Program-made: the position numbers and the translations under genes
Assembly (NCBI RefSeq): GCF_028830055.1
Contig: NZ_CP101655.1
Coordinates: 3,003,382-3,067,381 of the forward strand
DNA from: Pseudomonas serboccidentalis
GTDB lineage: Bacteria; Pseudomonadota; Gammaproteobacteria; Pseudomonadales; Pseudomonadaceae
Direction of reading: 5' to 3'
Length of the DNA: 64,000 bases
Notes under the pieces: model-generated
What the model saw: the letters and a program-made list of their open reading frames with translations, nothing else
Database searches by the model: none
Told to the model about the DNA's origin: nothing
Shown here: positions 8,053-14,666 of the stretch, piece by piece
Layout: every line of letters starts with the position of its first letter
Position numbering within the stretch: position 1 is the first letter of the stretch

Positions 8053-8282
8053 CAGAACGACTCACGCTCCTGATCATTCGGTTGCTCACGGTCAACCATG
8101 AAATCAGCGGAAACGTCATCGCCATCGAACCAGCTATCCCAGCTTTCTCCAGCCGGTGTGATCACGCGTGTTCTACCGATAGCGATCACTTCTACTCGTT
8201 TGACATCTCCGGGCATTGCGACTGCCTTTGGCAATCGGACGGCCTGGCTCCTATTGCTCATGAAAATTGTGGTTTGCTCCAT
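8052..8282 (-). CDS. vapB: VapB-type antitoxin (AbrB fold)
   Basis: The 76-residue antitoxin starts MEQTTIFMSNRSQAVRLPKA, the swapped-hairpin DNA-binding segment of AbrB/VapB proteins, and ends in an acidic tail (WDSWFDGDDVSADFMVDREQ) that would thread into the VapC active site. The start at 8282 is fixed by GGAGG 7 bp upstream; a longer frame to 8390 runs through the promoter and is rejected. It is autoregulatory in known relatives. Confidence 0.88.
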   Translation of the reverse strand: MEQTTIFMSNRSQAVRLPKAVAMPGDVKRVEVIAIGRTRVITPAGESWDSWFDGDDVSADFMVDREQPNDQERESF

Positions 8283-8317
8283 ATTCGGCCTCCAAGGTCT
8301 GCGCCTGCAATGAACCA

Positions 8318-8345
8318 AGAATAGGTTGTGGCTTGGATATGTCAA
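8318..8345 (-). promoter_or_regulatory. vapBC promoter with possible operator
   Basis: Minus-strand TTGACA (plus 8340-8345) and TATTCT (plus 8318-8323) are 16 bp apart. GGATAT occurs at 8335-8340 and again at 8348-8353, flanking the -35 box, and could be the VapBC operator. Confidence 0.55.
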
Positions 8346-8393
8346 TGGGATATACGTTGCTCTCGGACAAAGAGTTTTCAGGTCACCCAATCA

Positions 8394-8430
8394 AAAACGG
8401 CCGCTGTCAGTGATGACGAGCGGCCGTTTT
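8394..8430. terminator. Terminator, copy 2 of the direct repeat
   Basis: It is identical over 37 bp to 7592-7628, and similarity continues for about 12 bp (GTGGGCGG). It lies just beyond the stop of the minus-strand gene at 8447 and would end that transcript. Confidence 0.8.
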
Positions 8431-8446
8431 TGTTGGTGGGCGGGGT

Positions 8447-8899
8447 TTATTCGCTCTTTTCTTCCGGCGTATCCACCGACTTGCCGTAAGCATCCAGCGC
8501 AACCCCGAAATCGGTGATGAACTGCGGCTCGCTCAGCCAGGCCTGGGCGGTTTCGATGTCCATGCCGTCGGCCCACATGCGGTAGTCGATCAACATGTCG
8601 GCGGCCAGGTGGGTGGCGGCCATGCCTTCGTTCTCGGCGTTTTCCATGTCCAGCAGCTCTGGATGATCAACGATGATGAACGCCAGTTCGCGCAGCAGCG
8701 TCAGCAGCATCTCGTTGCGGCTGACGGCTTCGGCGTCGCGCATTTTGCTGAACATCGCCAGGGTGTATTCCGGGATCGGCTCGGCCAGATGGCCGAGGTC
8801 ATCGTCCTGTTCGAGCGGCTTACGGCCGACCATGCGGATGTGCTTGGCTTTGGCCTTGGCGCGTTTGGCGCGTTTCTGTTGCTTGTTCAGGGATGCCAT
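8447..8899 (-). CDS. Basic-headed hypothetical protein, paralogue A
   Basis: The 150-residue protein has a strongly basic head (NKQQKRAKRAKAKAK, residues 5-19), then an acidic, largely helical domain with FSKMRDAEAVS and DYRMWADGMDIETAQAWLSE. It is clearly a paralogue of the next gene upstream (8906-9319), sharing the basic head, F-x-KM-x-DAE-x-(V/I)S, YR-x-W and AW-(L/I)-x-(S/E)-P. No catalytic motif is visible. A nucleic-acid- or ribosome-binding role for the head is a guess. The genes are 6 bp apart and probably form one transcript ending at 8394-8430. Confidence 0.65.
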   Translation of the reverse strand: MASLNKQQKRAKRAKAKAKHIRMVGRKPLEQDDDLGHLAEPIPEYTLAMFSKMRDAEAVSRNEMLLTLLRELAFIIVDHPELLDMENAENEGMAATHLAADMLIDYRMWADGMDIETAQAWLSEPQFITDFGVALDAYGKSVDTPEEKSE

Positions 8900-8905
8900 G
8901 GGAAC

Positions 8906-9319
8906 TCAGTTCTTCTGTTGGGATTGTGCGGCGATCGCGTCGGACGCCGCTACATAGTCGGCTTGAAAGGCCGGGGATTCGATCCATGCCAGCGCGCCGG
9001 CTTCGTCGGTTTCTTTCGACCACTGACGGTACTCGATCAGCGCGGCGAGGATGAAATCCATCGCGCCTTCTTCGCCTTCCTGGTCAAAGACCAACTCCAG
9101 CAGCGGGTCTTCGAGGAACGCGGTGCACATGGCTTGCTGGCTGATCTTCTCGGCGTCGATCATTTTCTTGAACAGCTCGGTCAGGTCCACCGACTCGAAA
9201 TCGATGCGGTCATCGTTCGGGTCCAGCTCGACTGGCGCCTCGGCGCGTTTGGTGCGGTTCTGCTTGGCCTTGGTCTTGGCCCGGGCGGCGCGTTTTTGCT
9301 GCTTGTTGGCGGAGGCCAT
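8906..9319 (-). CDS. Basic-headed hypothetical protein, paralogue B
   Basis: The 137-residue protein starts MASANKQQKRAARAKTKAKQ, then has an acidic linker (VELDPNDDRIDFESVDL) and a helical domain with FKKMIDAEKIS and EYRQWSKETDEAGALAWIES. It is the tandem duplicate partner of the following gene; divergence outside the shared motifs is high, so the duplication is old. I cannot assign a function. Confidence 0.65.
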   Translation of the reverse strand: MASANKQQKRAARAKTKAKQNRTKRAEAPVELDPNDDRIDFESVDLTELFKKMIDAEKISQQAMCTAFLEDPLLELVFDQEGEEGAMDFILAALIEYRQWSKETDEAGALAWIESPAFQADYVAASDAIAAQSQQKN

Positions 9320-9347
9320 GGTGTGTTCCGTCGTGCGTTGATAGGGC

Positions 9348-10298
9348 TCAGCTGCGTGGCACTGTCCGCCCGGGTGAATCGGGGGCCAGTTCGCCGGTTT
9401 GCAGCCAGGTCAGAGCGATGGGCCATAGTGTGGCTTGGTATGCGCTGCGAAAAAAGGCGAAATGTCCCACTTGTTGCTCGCCGATGTCCTGCGGCTCGAT
9501 GCGCAGGTGGGTTTTGCGCGCATGGCTGAAGTAGTCGAGCAAGCGTTCGATGGCCGCAACGGTGCCATAGGGGTCGTCGCTGATGCTGATCGCCAGGGTC
9601 TGGGCGCGGACGTTGGTGAAGGGCATTCGACCGGCAGCCTTCAGCAGTCTGCGGCCGCTCGGGCGCTGCTCGTAACGTCCGGTGGGCGTGCTCCAGTCAC
9701 GTACGACGCCGGCGGGCGTGTCCTCCAGCCAGCCGAGGCGCTTGCCGGGGAAGTAGCCACAGAACCGCGTCAGCAGCGGCATCAGCAGATGCCATTTGCC
9801 GAACATGCGCCAGCGCTGTTCCGGCGCATAGTCGCGCCAGTAAGCGAACTGCGCGCCCACCGTCACCAGCCGACGAATGACCTGTCCGGACGCACCGAGC
9901 CCTGCCGCGCAACCGCCGAAACTGTGGCCGACCACATCGATTGGCTGACCGGGGAATTCCCGTTGCGCGCGTTTGAGCATCGCTTCGAAATCCATCGCGC
10001 CCCAATCGGTCCATGAGGCCTTAAGGTCTTTCATGATTGCCGGGCGTGATTCGCCGATGCCTCGGTAATCGTAAGTGATCACGTCGAAGCCGTTGGCGAA
10101 CAGATAATCAGCGAAGCGCGCGTAATGTCGGCAGCGTACCGAGGTGGCGGCGTTGATGATGACTACCGGGCGCTGGATGTCGGGCAGGGCGTGTCGCCAG
10201 GTGAAACCGCCGAGCACAAAACCATCGGCGGCGACTTCCTTGAAGCCCTCACTTTGTTTCTCAGTCAAAAGCGGTGACTTTGACTGCATGTCTTCCAT
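9348..10298 (-). CDS. Alpha/beta hydrolase
   Basis: The 316-residue reading from MEDMQSKSP has an alpha/beta-hydrolase fold: PVVIINAATSV where the oxyanion strand ends, YDYRGIGESRP, and the nucleophile elbow VGHSFGG, with the Ser in G-H-S-F-G. The acid is probably in the AISISDDPYGTVAAIERL segment and the His in VGHFAFFR. It resembles the group of Pseudomonas alpha/beta fold enzymes with poorly known substrates. In-frame ATGs exist at 10298 and 10289, and the frame is open to 10382, so the start is uncertain. It is separate from the paralogue pair by 28 bp. Confidence 0.7.
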   Translation of the reverse strand: MEDMQSKSPLLTEKQSEGFKEVAADGFVLGGFTWRHALPDIQRPVVIINAATSVRCRHYARFADYLFANGFDVITYDYRGIGESRPAIMKDLKASWTDWGAMDFEAMLKRAQREFPGQPIDVVGHSFGGCAAGLGASGQVIRRLVTVGAQFAYWRDYAPEQRWRMFGKWHLLMPLLTRFCGYFPGKRLGWLEDTPAGVVRDWSTPTGRYEQRPSGRRLLKAAGRMPFTNVRAQTLAISISDDPYGTVAAIERLLDYFSHARKTHLRIEPQDIGEQQVGHFAFFRSAYQATLWPIALTWLQTGELAPDSPGRTVPRS

Positions 10299-10392
10299 TG
10301 CTGGCGTACCCTGACAGCTCATCGCGCTTAACCTTTTCGGGGAGCTGTCAACGATAGTCTTCGCGCCACCCGGGAACAACAATCGGCAGTTT

Positions 10393-11451
10393 CTATTCAG
10401 TGGATTGAAGGCGCTGGCGTTCTTCGATCAAGGCCTGTTCCCGATTGAGTTCGGCGCGCAGTTCTTCCTCGCTCGGCAATATCGTCTTGTAACTGCTGGC
10501 GAACAATTGCTCATTGCCCTTGAGCATTGAATAGCGTGCCACCGAGTCGTTGCTCTCTGCGCACAGAATGATTCCGACTGTCGGCTTGTCGCCCTCGCTG
10601 CGCTTGAGCTCGTCGTACATGCGCACGTACATGTCCATTTGCCCGACGTCGCGGGCGCTGAGCCGGCCGCGTTTGAGATCAATGATCACGAAGCATTTGA
10701 GCAGGTAGTTGTAGAACACCAGATCGATGTACAGATCCACATCATGGGTGCTGATACGTTGTTGCCGAGCGACAAAGGAAAAGCCTTTGCCCAGTTCAAG
10801 AAGAAAACCCTGCAGGTGGTCGATGAGCGCCTGTTCAAGACAACTCTCCCTGACCTTGCCGGCTGACGGTAGCCCGAGAAATTCGAGCATGACAGGGTCG
10901 CGAATGAACTCGCGCGGATGGGATTTCATGGCTGCAATGTTGGTGGTGGCTTCTTCAATCACATCGGCTTTATCTCGACTCATCAGCAGTCGCTCGTAGT
11001 AAAGCGTATTGATCTGGCGATCAAGGGCGCGGCTGGACCAGTTCAGATTGGCAGATTCTTCCATGTACCAATGGCGAGCCTTGTCACTGGTGACGCCCAA
11101 AAGCCGCCGATAGTGGGTCCAACTCAATTCGGAACGCACTGCGTTCCAAATCGGAAACAACTGATAAAAACTCCGCATATACCGCAGATTTCGATCATCA
11201 AACCCCTTCCCGAACTGCGCCGTCAGATCCTTCGCCAACAAGGCTAGCAACTGCTTGCCATACCCCGCACGTTGGGCGCCTTTCTGTTCAAACTCGACAA
11301 TATGCCGGCCAATCTGCCAGCAGGTCTGCACCTGAATCGTATCAACCGCACGCAGCACTTTTTGCCGCGCCTGGCGAATCACTTCGCCCTGCTCCCCCAG
11401 CAACGAGTCGATTTTCGGATCTTGCACATCAGTCGGTTTTATCTGGCTCAT
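10393..11451 (-). CDS. DUF1016 (YhcG-like) PD-(D/E)XK nuclease family protein
   Basis: The 352-residue protein has the two-part DUF1016 layout: an N-terminal helical DNA-binding-like domain (IGRHIVEFEQKGAQRAGYGK, SWTHYRRLLGV, WYMEESANLNWSSRALDRQI) and a C-terminal PD-(D/E)XK core. In the core Asp243 (DLYIDLVFYN), Asp258 and Lys260 (VIIDLKRG) and Gln271 (VGQMD) are in the right order for a nuclease. ATG at 11451 (MSQIKPTDVQ) is preferred; an upstream frame to 11631 has no family similarity. Relatives often accompany type I restriction systems or stand alone with suspected defence or repair roles. Here it is solitary, with no methylase nearby. Confidence 0.8.
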   Translation of the reverse strand: MSQIKPTDVQDPKIDSLLGEQGEVIRQARQKVLRAVDTIQVQTCWQIGRHIVEFEQKGAQRAGYGKQLLALLAKDLTAQFGKGFDDRNLRYMRSFYQLFPIWNAVRSELSWTHYRRLLGVTSDKARHWYMEESANLNWSSRALDRQINTLYYERLLMSRDKADVIEEATTNIAAMKSHPREFIRDPVMLEFLGLPSAGKVRESCLEQALIDHLQGFLLELGKGFSFVARQQRISTHDVDLYIDLVFYNYLLKCFVIIDLKRGRLSARDVGQMDMYVRMYDELKRSEGDKPTVGIILCAESNDSVARYSMLKGNEQLFASSYKTILPSEEELRAELNREQALIEERQRLQSTE

Positions 11452-11710
11452 CGAGTCATTCGCATCAGTGGAAACAGGCGCAAAAGCATGCCAAGAGTCG
11501 CCGCTTGGCGATGTCGGGCGAGCCTGCTTAGGTGGCAGGAAGAGGGGATGGGTGTTGCAGGACGTTGCCGACAAAAGGTGTGTCAGTGAGTAATGGTCTG
11601 TAGTCCATTTCGTACACAGCCCAAGTTCCAATCAATCTAAAACCCGGCCCCCTGCACAAAATCTAAAAGGAGTAACGGTTGGGCTCTACAGGAGCCCGGG
11701 AGTCGTCATC

Positions 11711-12160
11711 ATGAAACGCGTTTTTTCATTCATGCTGCCAATCGCGGCGGTTGCTGCATTGGTTTTTCCGGTGATGCCGCAGGCCGCCAACCTGGAACCG
11801 GTCGACAGCGCCGGTGTGCAAGTCCAGCAACAACAGCAAAACGGCATCAACTACCTGTCCGGCGGGATTGGCGTTGATGAAGCAAAAGCCATTCAGCAGA
11901 CTACCGGTTACAACCTGCACATGACGTTCGCAGTGGGGGCGCAAGACGAGTACACCGCTGATGTCGATGTGATGATTCAAAAGTCGCCAGGGCAAACCGT
12001 GCTGACCCTCACCCAAGCGGGCCCGCTGGTGTACGTACAATTGCCACCCGGTAAGTACACGGTGGTCGCCACTCGCAATGGCGAAACACGGCACGACGTG
12101 ACAGACATTGGCAGTGGCACAGCACGCAATCTGGTTTTCCACTGGAATGACGCTGGATAA
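11711..12160 (+). CDS. Exported protein, carboxypeptidase-regulatory-like
   Basis: The 149-residue protein has a signal peptide (MKRVFSFMLPIAAVAALVFP, cleavage near AANLE). The mature part contains a Gln run (VQVQQQQQNG) and a small beta-sandwich-like region (LPPGKYTVVATRNGETR) that resembles carboxypeptidase-regulatory-like domains. It is probably periplasmic with no visible enzymatic motif. A hairpin and a TTG-initiated 11-codon leader frame precede the ATG (see findings). A weak terminator-like hairpin follows. Confidence 0.65.
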   Translation: MKRVFSFMLPIAAVAALVFPVMPQAANLEPVDSAGVQVQQQQQNGINYLSGGIGVDEAKAIQQTTGYNLHMTFAVGAQDEYTADVDVMIQKSPGQTVLTLTQAGPLVYVQLPPGKYTVVATRNGETRHDVTDIGSGTARNLVFHWNDAG

Positions 12161-12182
12161 GGTTGGGTGTAATTGAGCGTCG

Positions 12183-12206
12183 AGGCGCGGGTACAATCCC
12201 GCGCCT
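12183..12206 (+). terminator. Possible terminator after the exported protein gene
   Basis: AGGCGCGGG and CCCGCGCCT pair around TACAAT and are followed by TATAGTTT. The T-tract is poor, so this may be only a partial terminator ahead of the lipoprotein gene. Confidence 0.4.
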
Positions 12207-12234
12207 TATAGTTTGTGGCGAAGGAAGTACTGGT

Positions 12235-12516
12235 TTGAAAGGGATTTTGCGTATTGGCTCAGCAGTGAGCCTGGCTTTGCTGTTGGCCGGTTGTGGAACG
12301 ATGATGGGGCGTATGAACGGTGATTCAGAAGAGCCGTACTACAAGGGCGTCGATGGCAACCTGCACTTGCTTGGCGTGAGAGGGGGAGACGGCATGCCAT
12401 CCGCCGTCATCTGTTACATGATGATCGTTTGCCCGCTGATTACCGTCGTATCTCTACCGGTCGACGCTGCGCTCGACACGGTTTTGTTGCCAGTCGACTA
12501 CGTCAACACCCTCTGA
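12235..12516 (+). CDS. YceK/YidQ-family lipoprotein
   Basis: The 93-residue lipoprotein begins at TTG 12235 (MKGILRIGSAVSLALLLAGC), with AAGGAA 8-9 bp upstream. The lipobox LLAGC places the lipidated Cys at about residue 20. The C-terminal pattern LPVDAALDTVLLPVDYV is typical of YceK/YidQ lipoproteins. A longer frame from 12163 would spoil the signal peptide, so the TTG is preferred. It converges with the next gene, 13 bp away. Confidence 0.75.
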   Translation: MKGILRIGSAVSLALLLAGCGTMMGRMNGDSEEPYYKGVDGNLHLLGVRGGDGMPSAVICYMMIVCPLITVVSLPVDAALDTVLLPVDYVNTL

Positions 12517-12529
12517 GGGCAACCTCCAT

Positions 12530-12880
12530 TTACCGCTGCGTGCGCTTGGCCTTTGCCTTGTCGGTGGGCTCGTGCGCCACGCGGTAAAGCCATAATCCGA
12601 TCCAGCCGACGGCCACCAGGAATACGGTGCCAATGCACTGCGACACGATTTCGAACCAATACATTCGGGGTTGTAGCGCAAGGGTGTAGGTATGACGTGG
12701 GCCAGATCGGTTCCCTGTAGTGATGGAGCCGCTGATCAAGCTGTGGACGATCAGATAAATCGAGGCGCCGATGACGAAGGCGGTCAGTACGCCGACGAGA
12801 ACCGTCAGCCAGAATGAAGCTCTGCTCTGGCGATAGGGTGGCGGATGGGGCAGGGGTACGCGGGTTCTTTTCTGGTTCAT
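12530..12880 (-). CDS. Two-span membrane protein of unknown function
   Basis: From MNQKRTRVPL this is a 116-residue protein with two hydrophobic segments (about 23-45, WLTVLVGVLTAFVIGASIYL, and about 78-99, VSQCIGTVFLVAVGWIGLWL) and a basic tail (DKAKAKRTQR). The frame is open to 12964, but the added residues are Arg-rich and unlike a membrane protein start; neither start has a strong Shine-Dalgarno. No family is recognised. Confidence 0.5.
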   Translation of the reverse strand: MNQKRTRVPLPHPPPYRQSRASFWLTVLVGVLTAFVIGASIYLIVHSLISGSITTGNRSGPRHTYTLALQPRMYWFEIVSQCIGTVFLVAVGWIGLWLYRVAHEPTDKAKAKRTQR

Positions 12881-13024
12881 CGAGTGGATGACCCTCTTCC
12901 TTAAGGTGCGGCCAAAGTAGCGTGGATCGTCGTTGGCCGAAACCCGTCGACGTTGAAAACTCATCGCGCAATGATTGATATGCGTTGAGAACTGGTCGAT
13001 GACCTACTGACCATCTGAAACGAC

Positions 13025-13059
13025 AAAACCCGCGACGCCAGTAAAGGGGTCGCGGGTTT
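13025..13059. terminator. Strong hairpin terminator of unknown transcript
   Basis: AAACCCGCGAC (13025-13035) pairs with GTCGCGGGTTT (13049-13059), followed by TTTTCT on plus and TTGTCG on minus. No annotated plus-strand gene ends here; it may terminate a small RNA (see findings) or back up the tRNA-Phe terminator. Confidence 0.65.
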
Positions 13060-13114
13060 TTTCTGGGCTGCGCAAAAGGCTGGATTGAGCCGCCATCAAA
13101 TCGCAGGCATAAAA

Positions 13115-13142
13115 AAACCCTGAATCTTGCGATTCAGGGTTT
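13115..13142 (-). terminator. Terminator of tRNA-Phe
   Basis: A 12-bp stem (AAACCCTGAATC / GATTCAGGGTTT) with a TTGC loop lies 8 bp after the tRNA CCA end; on minus it ends in TTTTTTTATG. Confidence 0.85.
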
Positions 13143-13150
13143 TCGGTATT

Positions 13151-13226
13151 TGGTGCCCAGAGACGGAATCGAACCGCCGACACGGGGATTTTCAATCCCC
13201 TGCTCTACCGACTGAGCTATCTGGGC
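13151..13226 (-). tRNA. tRNA-Phe (GAA anticodon)
   Basis: The minus strand reads GCCCAGATAGCTCAGTCGG at the 5' end and CTGGGCACCA at the 3' end, with CCA encoded. The anticodon arm is GGGGA-TTGAAAA-TCCCC, giving GAA for phenylalanine. The T arm is GGCGGTTCGATTCCGTC. It has its own promoter and terminator. Confidence 0.97.
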
Positions 13227-13236
13227 AACGGGGCGC

Positions 13237-13265
13237 ATTAAAAGGGTTTTTCGGATTTACGTCAA
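13237..13265 (-). promoter_or_regulatory. Sigma-70 promoter of tRNA-Phe
   Basis: Minus-strand TTGACG (plus 13260-13265) and TTTAAT (plus 13237-13242) are spaced by 17 bp; a GC-rich discriminator (GCGCCCC) follows, as in stable RNA promoters. Confidence 0.75.
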
Positions 13266-13329
13266 CGACTTTTTTAAAATTTCTTAAATTAATTCCGTCG
13301 CTTACGATCCACCCCCCGAATTTCGGGGT

Positions 13330-13602
13330 TTACTCGGCAGGTGGAACGTAGCCTTCAGCTTTGGCGTAATCCTCGCCGGAGAAGAACTTGTCCATTTCAC
13401 CCTGAAGATATTTGCGATCTTCAGCGTTCATCATGTTCAGACGCTTTTCGTTGATCAGCAGGGTCTGGTGTTTCTGCCAGTCAGCCCAGGCCTTGGCCGA
13501 GACGTGGTCATAAATGTCCTGCCCTTTGGCACCCGGGTACGGTGGGCGCTCCAGGCCTTCGAGTTGTTCTTTGTACTTACGGCACATGATGGTGCGGGTC
13601 AT
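13330..13602 (-). CDS. yggX: Fe(2+)-trafficking / oxidative damage protection protein YggX
   Basis: The 90-residue protein begins [20 protein letters not shown] and ends GYVPPAE. MCRKYK with Cys7 and the [20 protein letters not shown] region identify YggX, a small cytoplasmic protein that protects iron-sulfur proteins from oxidation. Its ATG overlaps the mutY stop by four bases, the usual Pseudomonas pairing, which fits because MutY carries a 4Fe-4S cluster. Confidence 0.95.
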   Translation of the reverse strand: MTRTIMCRKYKEQLEGLERPPYPGAKGQDIYDHVSAKAWADWQKHQTLLINEKRLNMMNAEDRKYLQGEMDKFFSGEDYAKAEGYVPPAE

Positions 13603-14666
13603 GGTGACTCTCCTGCATTCAATACGGCGGCCGCGCGTTCGAGCAAGGTTTTGACCGGGGCTGCAAGGCCCAGGCGCGGCGGGGTGGCGAGGTTATACCA
13701 GAGCCAGTCGGCCTCGGCCACGTGATGGCTGGCCTCCTGCACCTGAACCAGCCAGGGTTCGATGGACAGCTGGAAATGGCTGAAGGTGTGGACGAGGTCT
13801 GGCAGCGCCTGCTGCTCGCCCATCGTCAGCGAGTGCTGATCGGCCAGATGTTGCAGGTCGTCGAGGTCGTCGAGCTCCGGCAGGCTCCACAAGCCGCCCC
13901 ACAGACCGCTGGACGGGCGGCGATAGAGCAGAATCGCGCCGTCGCCATTGGCCAGCATCGGCATCAGCGTACGTTTTTGCGGGATCGCCTTGCGCGGCTT
14001 GGGGATCGGGTAGCGTGTCTCCAGGCCGAGCATGTGCGCCTCGCAGCCCTTTTCCAGCGGACACAGCAGGCAGCTCGGTTTGCTGCGGGTGCACAGCGTG
14101 GCGCCGAGATCCATCATCGCCTGGGTGTAGGCGTTGACCCGATCGTGCGGCGTGAAACGCTCTGCGTTGGCCCACAGTTGCTTGGCGACCTTCGGTTCGC
14201 CCGGGTAACCCTCTTGCGCGGTAAAACGCGCCAGAACGCGTTTTACGTTGCCGTCGAGAATCGGCGCACGCAGGCCCATGCTGATGCTGGCGATGGCCCC
14301 GGCGGTGGACAGGCCGATGCCCGGCAGATCCGTAAGCTTTTCCACATCCCGCGGAAACTCGCCGCCGTACTGGCTGACGACGATCTTCGCGGTCTTCTGC
14401 AAATTGCGCGCGCGGGTGTAGTAACCCAGCCCGGTCCACAGGTGCAGCACTTCGTCCTCCGGCGCTTCGGCCAGCGCTTGAACCGTCGGTAGCGCGGCCA
14501 TGAAGCGGTCGAAGTAATTGAGCACGGTGCTGACCTGGGTCTGCTGCAACATGATCTCCGACACCCACACCCGATACGGGTTGATGTCCTGCTGCCAAGG
14601 CAAATCGTGGCGGCCGTGGCGGTCGAACCATTCCAGCACCGCCGTGGAAAACTGCTCCGCTCTCAT
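13599..14666 (-). CDS. mutY: A/G-specific adenine DNA glycosylase MutY
   Basis: The 355-residue enzyme starts [20 protein letters not shown]. It has [20 protein letters not shown], the helix-hairpin-helix region [12 protein letters not shown] with the catalytic Asp in [10 protein letters not shown], and the 4Fe-4S cysteines in [17 protein letters not shown] (C-x6-C-x2-C-x5-C). A C-terminal NUDIX-like domain (about 230-355) recognises 8-oxoG. It removes adenine opposite 8-oxoguanine. The ATG at 14666 overlaps the asmA stop by four bases, so a longer frame is rejected. Confidence 0.95.
   Translation of the reverse strand: MRAEQFSTAVLEWFDRHGRHDLPWQQDINPYRVWVSEIMLQQTQVSTVLNYFDRFMAALPTVQALAEAPEDEVLHLWTGLGYYTRARNLQKTAKIVVSQYGGEFPRDVEKLTDLPGIGLSTAGAIASISMGLRAPILDGNVKRVLARFTAQEGYPGEPKVAKQLWANAERFTPHDRVNAYTQAMMDLGATLCTRSKPSCLLCPLEKGCEAHMLGLETRYPIPKPRKAIPQKRTLMPMLANGDGAILLYRRPSSGLWGGLWSLPELDDLDDLQHLADQHSLTMGEQQALPDLVHTFSHFQLSIEPWLVQVQEASHHVAEADWLWYNLATPPRLGLAAPVKTLLERAAAVLNAGESP

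Noticed and set aside
12163..12234. Upstream extension of the YceK-type lipoprotein
   Set aside because: It would put 24 residues ahead of the signal peptide and crosses the hairpin at 12183-12206; TTG 12235 has a ribosome site.
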